Source: Mya arenaria | Lineage: Eukaryota > Mollusca > Bivalvia > Myida > Myidae | Assembly (NCBI RefSeq): GCF_026914265.1 | Contig: NC_069124.1 | Span: forward strand, 92,638,566 to 92,702,565 | Direction: 5' to 3' | DNA: 64,000 nt | Shown: in pieces, positions 23,701 through 35,961 of the stretch | Layout of the letters: each line of letters begins with the position of its first letter | Position numbering within the stretch: the stretch's first letter is position 1 | The notes under the pieces: generated by a model | The model's database searches: none | What the model saw: the letters and a program-made list of their open reading frames with translations, nothing else | Told to the model about the DNA's origin: nothing | Program-made: the position numbers and the translations under genes

Positions 23701-26700
23701 TCTAATGGCATTATTTATTTTCTTTCCATTTTGAGAAAAGTTGTTTTTCAATTGAATTTTTAATCTAATATAGGGGGCAGAAATTGAGCCCAAATTCAAG
23801 AGTACAAGTGTATATTTTCCCCATTGTGTGTCAGAATTCCGATTCAGGCTTTTCTGTTTATGTGTAGAAAAAAAAAGAATCTGACCGAAACTATTATAAA
23901 ATAACATGAATGTCATTAATATGGTACAAAAGACAAACACTTGGGATTATTAATTATATACACTTTTTTGAGTGTTTATTTGAAATTCCCTAGCCACATT
24001 CCCCTACAGCAGAGAAACAGTCATGGGATAGCTGTTCGTAGCTACAGTACACTACACGTGGAACTACACCTTTCCGTTTTCCTTGGCGGATTTTGGTTAT
24101 CGCGGACACGACATCCAATTCATCATAATCCGCTTTCCTTGGTGTTTTCACTCGTTTGGCCGCCGAGACTGATCATTGGACCGTATAATTACAATCGCCG
24201 CGTTACTCGGGAGTAAAAACACCGCGAAACTCCGAGGAAACCGATAAGAATCTCCTACTGTACATGTATCTGATTTTGTGTAATTTATTTGAATACTGTT
24301 CTTTTATTGTGATGTTTCAATATTTTTCGGACTTACTTGCACATAATAAGACTCATAATCCTTTGACCGTGCAAAAATGCAATATATGTCGATGTCCATT
24401 TTTGACCGAGTTCTAATTATATCTTACTCATTTGACTTCCAACAGTTCCAGTTACTTAAAGTAATGTAAACATTCTGTTTGCTACGTATATTCAATAAAT
24501 TTCTCTGAACTGTTTTTATTTAAACATGCAGTTTGATAAAAAAAAAATGCATTTTTCGCAATAACATACATGCCATATTGTCTGGAGACCATTCAGGGGA
24601 ATTTGTTCAAAAGGCTGAAAATTCAGGGGGATTTTGGTAGTATTCAGGGGGATTTTTTAGCAGATCTAATTTGGCAAAATTTCAAAGTATTTTATATGCA
24701 AGTATGAAAAAAACAAATTGCCATAATTTTGAAAGGCTCCCGAGGGGATTATGTCCAGAATTTAAGGGGATTTGGGTCACATACCAGGGGATTTTCATCA
24801 TCGCCATGTAGCACTACAGGCATGGCGCATGTGCCATTCACCGTGTTTACCCCTTTTTCCAGCACTTAATCTATATTTTTATGAGACACAGCCATATTGC
24901 ATAATAAAAGCACTCACTTGCAAAATAGAATACTCCATAGAAAAATATGTTTCAGAGACAATTTAATGGGCTTACCTTCCTCTAAAATTGGATACAAAAT
25001 CTGCTGCCTATGATCATAAATGATGACTTTCAGACTAATAGAGAGAATGGAATGAATTATCAATATTTTTCATTTCAATTCCCAAATAGTCAGATTTGTT
25101 CGCTTTTTCCGATAATTGCGATAAAGGTCAATGTCATGTATGTAAACATGTAAGTGAGGCATAACAAAGAACAGCTTTGTCTATTAGTTATTTTAATCCT
25201 TTTCTTTACTGAATAATTTACTGTCACCTTTAAATTATTAATCCTTTTGATGACAATGACACATGTTTTGAAGAACTCTTTAATTTGTTACATTCTCTCT
25301 GATTGGATAAAAATTATAATCAAACCAATGAAAATCGACCTTTTATCTGACCAGTCTAATATTGACATTTCTTTCTGTCAGTTTCAATCAAAACAATGCA
25401 TGAAATGTGCCTTGCTGATTTATTAAGTGTCACCCAATAGGTGTTGTTAAAACACACCATCAGTTGATAATCCAATTAAGCTTCAGGACAGGAAGGGCAT
25501 TATAACTGTAAACAGGCCCGGTGATAAATTTGTGTAATTTTAAGCACTCTTTTTTTTAATTCTGGGGGATTTTCATCCCCCTCCGGTAGACCGGGGGAAG
25601 GGTCAAAATTCCGGGGGATTTTTTCCCCCTCCGGGGGATATGGCATGTATGCAATAACAAACATGCCTGATAACCAAAAGTAGTCTTAATTTAGCGCACA
25701 ATACGTCACTTTTTGCATATCACGTGACTTCCACATTGTCAAAAATACTAGATTGCGTTTCATACGTAAAATTTCTAATTATTAACTAAGAAGTTATGGT
25801 TTCAATATTTTAAAGCACAATATTCATACTAACATCGTAACTTTCATAAAATAGTTTAATTGAAAGCTGAATTATATTCATTGAGAGTAGGAAATAGATT
25901 ACACCAATATCTTCATACATGTACATATGAAGATTAAATCGGCGATTTATTAAACCACAGTACATGAGTTACCTTCATACTTTTTAACGTCATAATTAAC
26001 ATTGCAATTTAGATATTATCTGGAATGCGGAAAAACAATATGTATCACAAAAGAAATAGTGACAGGGAGAAATATTCACACATACATGGTACTCAACACC
26101 TGCATATTACTCCAAGCCAATTTAGTTCTCAACAACACAAAAGCCGTATGATGTAATTATGGTAAACAAACAACACATGGTGTTATATCTTAAATGTGTG
26201 CGAATATCAACAGGCAATTAACGAATGTTAGTTGAAAGGTAAATTAATAACCGAACGTGATAAAGATGTATTGTTTTATTGAATAGGTATTCTTCCTTTT
26301 TTTACGAGAAAAAATTATTTTTATAAATGAAATAACTGCGAATGTAATTATTTATTTTCAATAGTAGCAATGTAGTAGCAAAGCATACAACTTGGAGTTC
26401 CGCTTTGAGGCCAATAAAACAACACGAACACCGGCGATACTGGCAATAAAACCCTCGGCAGAAAACTAGAAACTCGCGGATTTTAGCGAGGAAAAAGGTT
26501 ATGTACTCGGTGGATGTCCGCGATAAATTAAAAACCCTCGGATTGACCGAGGGAAGTGGTAGTTCCGCATGGAGTGTACTGTAGATGTTGATGTCAACAT
26601 CAAGTACCGTATTATATCATGTATAGGACGCTAGCATAGATAGGACGCAGGCAAAAAAATAGTTGAGAAAACGGGTAAAAACCCTTGATATATAAGATAG

Positions 26701-29700
26701 GACGCAGCGGAAAAATGTCAAAATCGGAGCCGAAAAATTGAGGTTGGTCAAGTATTTATAACATATATATTGAAGTAAAAAACAAACAAAAAATTGTATA
26801 TAAGGCATATTTTGGTAACTGTCTTGTGTATTTCGATAATTATTGTCTTATTTTGGTAATTTAGTGTACACAACAATGATATATGTCTTGACATTTTGAG
26901 AACATTTATGCATATTATAAGACTTATACAAATGCCGTAGTAGTCCAGACTGACAGTCAACCGTTGCAACCGTTGCAATAGTCTCGACATGCTTTCTGAA
27001 TGACAGTCAACCGTTGCAATCGCAACAAAACTGTGTATTGTCAAAAAGGCTTGTCGCTGTGCGGATTAAAGCATGTCGGCATAATTAAGTGTCAGTAATT
27101 AGCCTTGCCAGTGGAAGGCACATCGGGTAAAGTGCGAACAAACAACCATAAGGTTTTACCATCACAATAGTTTGTTCTATTGATGTTTTTCTAATGACAG
27201 ACAGCGGGTGTTTTTCACACCTCCGCACATTTGAAAAGATTTGATAGTGATAATAATGCTACTTTGCGTTATGCACATTCATTTATCAATTTTTTAAAAC
27301 AGTAACATACAACAAAATGTTTTGTAAAATATCGAAACATTAAAATCATAAACAACGATTAATTGATATTTACCTCCATTCCCGATTTCCGTTGCCGTTA
27401 TAACTCAATCCAGTTAAAGTGCTGACTCACATCGAGTTTTTGTGAGTAGCGTCCCTTTTATAAAAAAGTAAACACTCGTGTTTTTTTCAATTTATTTCTC
27501 AATAAATCATTTTAAAGTAAACATTCAATATATTTCTGCGTGTGTTAACTTGCGTGATTTTACCTATGTCAGTTGTTCTCTTCGGTGACGCAGTACAGAT
27601 ACTTACTATTACCGCGTTCTTTCCCGGTCCAATATTTTCAACCTGAAATGGACTTGGAAAAAAACAGATGAAATTCTAATAGCATAGAAAGGACGCAGGC
27701 AATTTTTAAGACGAGAATTGGGGGTAAAAAAGTGCGTCCTATGCATGATATAATACGGTACATTTGTTGTGAATGAAAAATATAAAAGATTGAATCTATT
27801 AGATAGGGTCACTATTATTATAAGTGTGGTTACTTGACTAGATCAGAGAGGGTTAGGCTAGGTTTGGTTGTATGATTTGTGCAGTAGTGAGCGCATTCCC
27901 ATCTCACCAAGGCATCCTTGGTTCAATTACCGGCCTTGGCGCCAGTGAGTTTGGTTTGTGGTCACCAATAAGGACAAGTGGGTTTTGCCTCATACTCCTG
28001 TTCTCCCCACAATACAAGACCACACCCTTGCGTAACATTGTGCCAATGAGAGTAATATGAATAATGTTGTAATATTTTGTTTTACAACTGTTGTAAAATA
28101 GAGGTTTAAACTAGACTAGACATGGTTAGGGTTTGAGTCCTTAGGACAGGCAAATAATATATAGAAGATTTGTTTTCTATAAAGCAAACTTGATCTGTTT
28201 TCAATCCCCTCTCTGCCTTGCATATCAGATGTGTGAGGTACCCAGACCTGCATGAGGTTCTCTCTAGCCCCGACACGCTGCTGCTCTTCCCTGGGGAGGA
28301 TGCAGTCGACATTCGCCAGTTGGTGGGAGAGCCCAACACCTCATACAACCTGGTTGTCCTTGACGGCACTTGGTCCCAGGCCCGTGGGATGTATGCCAAT
28401 AATAAACTCCTTCAACTGCCAAGGAAGGTATTGCAGTACAAAACATTTCTAATGGCGTAAGAAATGGCGATTTTTATTAGCTCAACTATTCGATGAATAA
28501 GGAGAGCTCCATACTCATCCTAGTGTCAGCGTCTGCATCACTCCTGGATTAAGGTTTTGCATGTTACCACAAGTCATTTAATTCAACATTTCAGCAAAAA
28601 CTTCTCTTGCATTGAAACTTAAAGTAAATTCTTCAGCAAATGCATCATATAAGCAACTACTGGAAGTATTTCATTGAAAAATTATACAACATTTCTCATC
28701 CATTGGACCTACTTGAACTATTAAGTTAGATAACTCTATTTTGCATATAAAGCTTATTATGACCCTTTATTTTCTTACTTAGAAATTCTTGTGAAGGTTT
28801 TGCATGTAAGCATATGTAAGTCAATAACTCTGCAACTACTTCATGTTTTGCACTTTATACAATAAAGTATGATAACTCTAATTTGCATATATATAATGCA
28901 CAATTTGCCCCTTTTTTACTGGTTAAGGTTTTGCATGAAATTGTTTTTTACAGTAATCCATGCAAATTTCACTAACACTTTGCAATCCTTGCACATTGAA
29001 ACTTGCACTGGAATCGTCGAGCAGGCTGTCTCTGTGAAAGCTGTTGTTTATTTGTCATAGCTGGAATATGTTCTGTATGTTCCTACTTTGGTAATAAATT
29101 CCTATGATGTAGATACATTTCAATATTCTAGATGTGAGGATGATGATTCATGTACAAACCTTATAGGTTAACATGCATGTTTTTTAATGACTTTTATGAA
29201 TTTTAAGCAAGTTCTTGTTCTCCTTGTGATGTCACAGTCATTCGCGAAGTAAGAATATAAATATAAGTGTATTCTAGGTGAAGGTGGAGACAGATATGAC
29301 GAGTCGTTACGTGATTCGGACCCAACCCACGGACACCGCCCTCTCTACCCTCGAGTCTGTAGCTGTGGCCCTCTCCATACTAGAGAACAGGCCTGAACTG
29401 GTTGAGGTGAGATTTGACACCATTATGACCATAGGTGGCAGCATCAGTCGGTGATGGGGATTTTTTTAGTTCTTATTTAATCATATATATTATAACAAGG
29501 TCTCTAAAACTGTTTGCATCCTTTGCCAGAATAAAAGACCAGAACTTTTCAAGAAATAGAACAAAGTGAATCAACATTTGCTTGCATTTGCTTTCATTCA
29601 AATTGTGTTTAAAAATATGACATGTTTTTCAGTGTGTCAGTGTGTATACCAAGTGATATTAAAATTGCGTCATAAATGCTACTTCAGAGGGCAACATATT

Positions 29701-32700
29701 GCTTCGAATGAATACTTTAAGCAAAGATACCTTTACTATTTCTTCACCATTTTAAAAGAAACATTGCTCAGTCTACGCCGCTTACCATGCCACGCCTTCG
29801 GTCTTTTGCCAGAGTTTGATTGAGAGTTTGGTTTATTAAATTACTTCGACAAACCTTTGTACAAAATGTCTGTCTGACGGAGCACTGTCAAAACATTATT
29901 TTGGAAGCATGTGATGAAGTATAAGAAAAGTGATTTTTGTTTAAAGACTTCATTTTAAGCAAATTGTTGTCTTCTGATGTAGCATATATATATATGACAT
30001 AATTTATTATGTGGTATACACTCACTGTTTTTGGAGAACCTTTTATCAATTAATTGTATGTTAAAAAAAATTAGTCAAATGCGTTCTTCTTGGGGGCCTT
30101 CTTATAATGTTCACGATTATTTTCCTATCTCAGACTGATGTAAAAAAAAACTGCTAAATGTAAAAAAAAAGAAAGACTTTTGGATGGCTTATTCTTAAAA
30201 GACACCGCTATAAAACATTTTAAATCTTTGTCTGTAGATGCTTAAATGAACAGTATATTACAATGCCTATATTATATTAATAAAAGGGATGATTTCCCTA
30301 ATGGCAGTGGTCTTGATTGTTTCAAATGCTAGTTACTGCTCTAGGCCCTCTGGAGGTTCAAGATTTGTTATTGATTGTTTCAGACACCAGTTGCCCTTTT
30401 GAGGCCTTCTGTAGGTTGAAGATGTGTTATTGATTGATTCAGACACCAGTTGCCCCTTTAATGCTCTGTAGGTTCACAGGGTTCTCAATAAGAACCGGCC
30501 GCCGGCCAAAATGACCGGTTCAAATGGCATTTGGGCCGGTTCAAAATCGCCTAGTAACAAAAATTAAAAGTTCCCAAATCGTTTACAATTTAAATTTTTA
30601 AAATCCGTCAACGAATAAAAAAGTTATTGCCTTTTAAATACGACGACTTGATTAGCGTTCGCCCGGTCCCGCATATTTCTTTACCGCGCCGTTTAATAAA
30701 CTTCACTAGTCCGTGTAGATAGACGATTGATAAAACGCTTGGAAGCAAGCGTCTCATTCTAGTAAAAATGAAGAATAGAAAAATACACGATTTCTTTCAC
30801 CGTGTCGAGTGAGTATAAGATAAAAATGAAATAAAACAGTTGCATTTATGAATTTCTTGTTCTGTTTATTGTTTCACGTTTGATTTCCACCGTTTATTTT
30901 GTGTTCTGTTTATTGTTTCACGTTCGATTTCCACCGTTTATTTTGTTTGAAGTTTTGATCGTTGTTTATTCCGTACAAGATGCATTATTACGAAGATTTG
31001 ATACGGAGGTAAGTTTACTCTATTATCATTATCATTATTCTGTATGAAAAAAATCGTAGCAATATTAAAGACTCACCAAATATAAAGTGGGTTGGGTAAG
31101 GTAATTTTTTTAATTTTTGCTTTAACTTCAATTTTAATACAAATTTGCAACTACATGATGTCAAAATTAGACAGTGTGTCCCATTTATAACAAAACATTT
31201 TTATTGCAAGTGTTTTGAACAAAACAAAAACATGTAAAAAAGATAGTGTACTTTTGATTTCAGTTGCATTTCCAGTGACGGTAGGTGTTCAGACTGACAC
31301 ATGCATGGCACTGGACACAGTCACACCTTGTAGGGAGGAAATTCGGGCAGTCCTCAAGGATATACTTGTTGAGGGGGAGGGGGACTACTACTCGTCCAGT
31401 TCATCAGATGAGGACAGTGACATGTGTTAATAACAGGGTTAAGCGTAATGAATACTGTTCTTATTAATTCAATGTGCCTTATGTATTTTCACAGTACAAT
31501 TGCATTGTAGTTTTGTTAATACATTGTATATGGTGTTTAAAATACAATTTTCAAATGGATATTTTGTGGTTGAAATTTGGTAAATAAATATAATTGCATT
31601 ATGATATATATAGATCCTGATACAACTACTGCTCAGCAGTACTTGTATCTGCATATTTAGGGGATATTACTTATAAAATTGCACTTGAAAGGGGTGATTT
31701 AAAAGGCATTCAAATAACCCCAGAATGCAGGAAATGACGCGCTCACTTAAAAAAATTTCCGGGGGAGGAACCCCGGACCCCCCCCCCACAATTTGGGCCT
31801 GTTACTTTTTATAAACGGCCTGTTCACTGAAAATTTATTGAGAACCCTGGGTTCAAGATGTGTTATTGATTGTTTCAGACACCAGTTGCCCTTTTGAGGC
31901 CTTCTGTAGGTTGAAGATGTGTTATTGATTGTTTCAGACACCAGTTGCCCCTTTAATGCTCTGTAGGTTCAAGATGTGTTATTGATTGGTGTAGAAACCA
32001 GTTGCCCATTTGAGGCCCTCTATATGTTCAAGATGTGTTATTGATTGTTTCAGACACTAACTGCCCCTTTGAGGCCCTCTGCATGTTCAAGATGTATTAT
32101 TGATTGTTTCAGACACTAGTTGCCCCTCTAAAAGCCCTCGGGAGGTTCAAGATGTGTTTATGATTGTTTCCGACACAAGTTGCCCTTTGGAGGCCTTCTG
32201 CATGTTTAAGATGTGTCAGTGATTGTTTCAGACAGCAGTTGCCCTTCCGGAGGCCCTCTAGAGGTTAAAGATGTGTTTATGATTGTTTCAGACACTAGTT
32301 GCCCCATTGGAGGCCCTCTAGAGGTTTAAGATGTGTTTATGATTGTTTCAGACACTAGTTGCCCTTCCAGAGGCCCTCTAAAGGTTTAAGATGTGTTTTT
32401 GATTGTTTCAGACACTAGTTGCTCCATTGGAGGCCCTCTGCAGGTTCCAGTTGCATCACGGAGCTGTGGCCCACCAGAGCAGGGAGTACAAGATTGCCCA
32501 TGGACTCTGGAACAAAACCCTTCCCAGGAAACTCATACGTCGGATGCAACGGCAGGATGCAGAGAATGCCTTAACTAGAGACAGTGGTGAACACAGTATG
32601 TTGACTGTATAGATACATTGATTGTATGATGGTTATTATTTCAACAAGGATCAAAATCGAATGGAATGCAACATTTTATTTTTAGTGTTTTGAACTAAGT

Positions 32701-33349
32701 CCAACGTGCTATCCAAATCTGACATCCGCACAAACAGTAATTGGACACGATATCAAAGTCATTGATGAAAGGAAATTTGATAAAAAGTATTTGAATACCT
32801 TATAGGCATAAAGCATATAATATAATAAAAAGAAACCATTTATAGAGTAAACAATATATATAGGATAATTGTTTGTTTCAGTGTAAGATCACACATTATT
32901 TCACCTTATAAACAAAGTAAATACTTCACTGGTTGCTATGCCACTGGTGAAATAGAACTTTTTCTACCCACTCTGTGGTATATACTTCAAACATGTCAAA
33001 ATAAAACAACTGGATAAAATTTCAATGCCATTATTGACTATTACTTTTTTATACAGACAGAGTTGATGACCCCATCAGAAAGAAAGAGGACGAAAACACA
33101 CTGAAGATGCAGTTGACCTCAACCAAGACCTGTGATGCTGACCAAGGAAACTTGACACCATCCATGGACAACCTGGAGGAGTTCTCAGAGTCCCAGATAA
33201 GCACCACCTGTGATATAATACCATCATGTGATAGTAAACCTTCTGATACTATGGATAGAAATTCGACATACTGTGATACATCTCTAAAGGAAGCTCTTAA
33301 TGGCACTGAAAATATTGATATGAAATGTGATAGAACTGTAGACAGTTGA
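20751..33349 (+). CDS. DTWD2: tRNA-uridine aminocarboxypropyltransferase 2 (DTW domain), 7 exons, 376 aa
   Basis: Exons: 20751-20887, 23275-23365, 23555-23652, 28229-28427, 29278-29406, 32412-32595, 33057-33349. All junctions are GT-AG and phases join cleanly. DTWD2 forms acp3U in tRNAs using S-adenosylmethionine; that role is family knowledge. Visible: the Cys motif CNRCSRPLTVCWC at 42-54, FPGEDAVDI, and the signature LDGTWSQA with DGTW at 154-157, then VIRTQPTDTALSTLESVAVA and EALCRFQLHHG. An earlier ATG (20738) meets a stop after six codons, so 20751 is the start. The ~97-residue C-terminal extension (exon 7, acidic, Ser/Thr/Cys-rich) makes it longer than the ~300-aa vertebrate protein. 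Exon 6 begins at the end of a tandem array derived from that exon's own start. Confidence 0.93.
22070..22258 (-). mobile_element. tRNA-derived SINE, minus orientation
   Basis: On the minus strand a polymerase III A-box-like region (GTGGTTAGCACACTC) and B-box-like GGGTTAAATTCCC are followed by a body with GAGTTTGGTTAGTGGTCACC and GACAAGTGGGTTTTCTCCGG. The same body is on the plus strand at 27872-28058, so this is a dispersed family. Confidence 0.75.
22408..22509. repeat. Perfect 43-bp inverted repeat (hairpin)
   Basis: Arms 22408-22450 and 22467-22509 are exact reverse complements with a 16-nt loop. Arm sequence includes GAAATCCTCTAATCAC. No coding capacity. Confidence 0.97.
22525..22596 (+). 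other. tRNA-like sequence (SINE head or tRNA relic)
   Basis: GTGGGTTCGAACCCCGAC contains a perfect B-box core, preceded by an ACTTA/TAAGT mini-stem like an anticodon arm. No D-arm and no acceptor pairing were found, so it is not called a functional tRNA. Confidence 0.35.
24042..26584. mobile_element. TIR DNA element, host of a nested insertion
   Basis: Left end CTACAGTACACTACACGTGG and right end reverse complement CTACAGTACACTCCATGCGG share ~27 bp of TIR continuing GAACTAC. TA dinucleotides flank CAGTACAC at both ends. Inner regions are rich in CGCGG/CTCGG words. No transposase frame was found. Confidence 0.7.
24566..25650. mobile_element. Nested TIR element with 8-9 bp target duplication
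   Basis: The ends ATACATGCCATAT and ATATGGCATGTAT are inverted. GCAATAACA is found immediately outside (or overlapping by one base) both ends, at 24558-24566 and 25651-25659. Subterminal sequence is full of GGGGGATTTT words. No coding capacity; hAT- or Mutator-like from target size only. Confidence 0.75.
26605..27760. mobile_element. TIR element, TACCGTATTATATCATG ends
   Basis: The TIR TACCGTATTATATCATG continues to ATAGGACGC at both ends; AGGACGCA words recur within 100 bp of each end. TA flanks suggest a TA target. No transposase frame is visible. Confidence 0.75.
27872..28058 (+). mobile_element. tRNA-derived SINE, plus orientation
   Basis: Same family as 22070-22258: B-box-like GGTTCAATTACC, then GAGTTTGGTTTGTGGTCACC, GACAAGTGGGTTTTGCCTCA, and a tail GTGCCAATGAGAGTAATATG. 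Confidence 0.75.
28428..29277. other. DTWD2 intron 4, no insertion seen
   Basis: AT-rich intron without recognised repeats. Confidence 0.4.
30477..31849 (+). mobile_element. TIR element inserted in the exon-6 repeat array
   Basis: Left end CAGGGTTCTCAATAAG, right end its inverse TTATTGAGAACCCTG. GGTTCA (30471-30476 and 31850-31855) is duplicated where uninterrupted units have it once, so this is the target duplication. CAGGG ends are hAT-like, though 6 bp is short of the usual 8. Internal exon-like pieces exist. Confidence 0.82.
31263..31430 (+). CDS. Exon-like open frame in the TIR element (unrecognised)
   Basis: After an acceptor-like TTTCAG, an open segment contains VGVQTDTCMALDTVTPCREE and ends SSSSSDEDSDMC, stop. 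An upstream candidate exon near 30980 (MHYYEDLIRR before GTAAGT) may precede it. A similar VQT...DEI segment lies on the minus strand at ~34700-34845 in another element with almost the same terminus, so it may be the tail of the family's transposase. Function unknown. Confidence 0.35.
   Translation, partial: VAFPVTVGVQTDTCMALDTVTPCREEIRAVLKDILVEGEGDYYSSSSSDEDSDMC
32596..33056. other. DTWD2 intron 6, nothing seen
   Basis: AT-rich intron without recognised features. Confidence 0.4.
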
Positions 33350-33501
33350 AGTATTGTACTGTTAAGTTTCCCAATTCTACAATCAAGGATCATAATTATT
33401 TCTACAAACTCAATATTCCCAATAGACATGTTATTCTAGCTTTTTGTCAAATATAAAAGAAATTTAGTTTATCTTTTATCTTTGACAGAAATTGGAGAAA
33501 T

Positions 33502-33891
33502 TACCGTATATGTCTTCTTAAGCATGCAGGTAATGTCTTTTTGAGATCCCTGGGTGCCAAAAAGAACCATTTTCCCTAATTTAACAACTTTTTAAAATCC
33601 GCTCAATTGAAGGAAAATACAATAATCAATATTTGCTGCATCCTAGCGGTAACATACCATGTAGTGTAAATCAATAAAATGGTCAACTGAATATGTGGAT
33701 TCAATATATCACTACACAATTTTTGGCATCGCGACTCTCATTGTTTACAATAGCGTATGGTTTTCACCGGAATTTATGGCATTTTGTAGAGTTTAAGCTT
33801 ATGGTATTCATTGTTCATGTCACAAAATGGGGAATTGGAAGCCCCTGGATCTTCTATGGGGTCATGCATGTTTAATATGACATTTACGGTA
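33502..33891. mobile_element. 390-bp MITE with TACCGTAWATGTC ends
   Basis: TACCGTATATGTC at the left and GACATTTACGGTA at the right are inverted, and similarity extends ~55 bp inward with changes. No coding capacity. It shares TACCGTA starts with the element at 26605. Confidence 0.55.
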
Positions 33892-34435
33892 TTTATGAAA
33901 ACACTTCTCATAGATGAGCTTCTTTGCTTTTATGGAAAATGATTGTGTTAACCTTAACTTGCTAAAAGTCAACTGTTATATTCCTCACGAGTTCTGGCTT
34001 ATGGGTTTATACTCACCACTATTTTTGCAATGCGCCAAAAGCTTCCATCTCATTTTCTGATGTATCTGTCCATTTTTAAAAACACTTTACTAGAGCCCAA
34101 ATTTATGGTTTTCAAACAACTGAATTGCATAAAAGCTAGTATAAGTTGCTGTGATAATAAACACTTCATCTGGAAACAAGTAAATTGAAATAATCTAGTA
34201 GTTTAAACTTGGGTCCTAATTTCTCAAAAAAACTTTAACTGAACACAGTATCTTATTTTATTTAGCAACAATACTTACTTTATGTACTTATGATTTTACA
34301 AAACAAAAAGTTGTATACAGTTGTAGCTATAGGCTGAGGGCTACAGTTCAGAATGTCATCCCAGACATGAAGGGACAACAGTTTTGACTGTTACACAAAT
34401 GCCCATGCAACCACTGTTTTATTACCTGATAATAT
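33892..34435. other. No gene seen
   Basis: AT-rich spacer. Confidence 0.4.
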
Positions 34436-35594
34436 CAGGGCTCTCAATAATTTTTGAAGTAGAAGGGTGAGCATAGAAAGTAGAAGGGGGGTTTAGGGGG
34501 GCCTCCCCCAATGGGGTTTAAGGGGCAGAGCCCATATTTAACCGGGGGCCCAGGGGGTCGAAATTGTTTTTAAGCATTATGAAATCAGTCAAGTTAACTC
34601 TCCTAAGAGCAAAATTCCTGTTTTCCACATCATTTTACATGTGTTTGGAGTGTAAATACCATTGATACGAGTAAAAAAAAGTTTGAAAACATACATATTT
34701 TTATTCATAAAGTATTGCTCCTGATTGGATTCATCAGCACATGGCAGATCAAATGGCTTGCTGAAAACCTCATCGTTAATCAGATCAGCAATCTCGTCTC
34801 TGGTCATTGCCATTGGCCCACCTTCAGTTTGTACAGAAGCATCACTAGTCTTGATCAGACCATTTGGATTTTTTGCATTTTAGATCTTGCAACATGTGCC
34901 TTCTTTGGTAATTTTCTTCTGGATTTTTCATTCAGCCAATATCAGACAGCTTTGAAGATGAGTATCAAACAGCTTTAAAGTTTATATAGATGAAAATTCT
35001 TTTACCTGTATCAGTAAGATGTCAGAAAAACTGGCTTAAAGCAGTCATTGTAACAGAAAATTGGGTCTTTCAGAAGAATAGCAACATAGTCGAAAATAAT
35101 CGCATCCGAAATATGTGTAGTTCTTGCAATCACATTTTTAAAGCCATAATTGCGCTGTTATTGAGTCGCCATTAATATAACTGGAATAACATTCATATAC
35201 CTACATAGAGACATTGAATGATTCAAATTTTCTTTGTTAACCATTGTCTTTTCTCAAAGTGTTGTAGATGCATATTAGTTAAATACAAGCGCTTTTAATA
35301 ACACGATTCATATAAGGGAATCAGCAGTTGAATGTATTTTAAAATCAAATTGATCCTTTTTTTTTGTTTCAATTCAAAAGTTATTGAACATATAAACATA
35401 GTAATATTTTTATGTATGATAAGGGACATTTTAAGAACAAAATCACGAGATCTTACTAATTTAACATGAAGATTAGGACTCAGGACTGGTATTGTGTTTA
35501 TACAGTAAACTAAACTCTGATGTATATCTACAGTAGGCTTAAGTTATCTGTGACAAATGACAGATATGAACAGTCAGTATTAGTATACTGAAGT

Positions 35595-35961
35595 CTAAGG
35601 CCTAAATGCTTCAGCAACTTTTGATATGACAAGATTTTTCTCTGGCTTGGGCATTTGCTTACAATAGTACTCCATTCTGTTCTGCACATTATCAACTGTA
35701 TGCCTGCAGGAACTTGCTGTATGATGCCTATTTTGTAGTGAAAACCCCCGTGAACATGGCACTGATGTCAAAGGGCGTGAACCCAAGACTGAAGCTAATG
35801 TTTCTTAAAGTCGGATATGCATCTTTATAGTCATAAATAACATAGATGCAAAATTCTGTCAAACTCGGGTCTCGGTTTTTGTTCATCACATTCTTAAATT
35901 GGTGAAATGAGCGCCTTAGTTCATTTGCATTCACAAGTGACAGATTTTTGCCATGGGGCAC
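35595..35961 (-). pseudogene. hAT transposase C-terminal (dimerisation) fragment
   Basis: One frame gives AYPTLRNISFSLGFTP and a second, overlapping frame gives LTSVPCSRGFSLQNRHHTAS followed by DNVQNRMEYYC. Together they follow the P(C/V)xRGFSxxNR pattern of the hAT C-terminal dimerisation region. A frameshift near 35760 separates them, so the copy is broken. Confidence 0.6.

Larger units (their letters stand above)
23653..28228. other. DTWD2 intron 3, filled with transposons
   Basis: Holds two TIR elements end to end (24042-26584, 26605-27760), a third nested in the first (24566-25650), and a SINE (27872-28058). Confidence 0.7.
30310..32455 (+). repeat. Tandem array of DTWD2 exon-6 acceptor and exon start (~60 bp, ~12 copies)
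   Basis: Each unit reads GATTGTTTCAGACACYAGTT, then GCCCCWTTGGAGGCCCTCTG, then RAGGTTCAAGATGTGTTAT. The final unit (32401-32455) is the functional exon-6 acceptor and first codons (ACACTAGTTGCTCCATTGG). Upstream units keep TTTCAG and the exon-like segment but several carry TAG or a shifted frame. Twelve copies precede the real exon, three of them before a 1373-bp insertion (30477-31849). Confidence 0.92.

Noticed and set aside
28106..28446. Minus-strand open frames over DTWD2 exon 4
   Set aside because: They are antisense shadows of an exon with a clear DTW motif.
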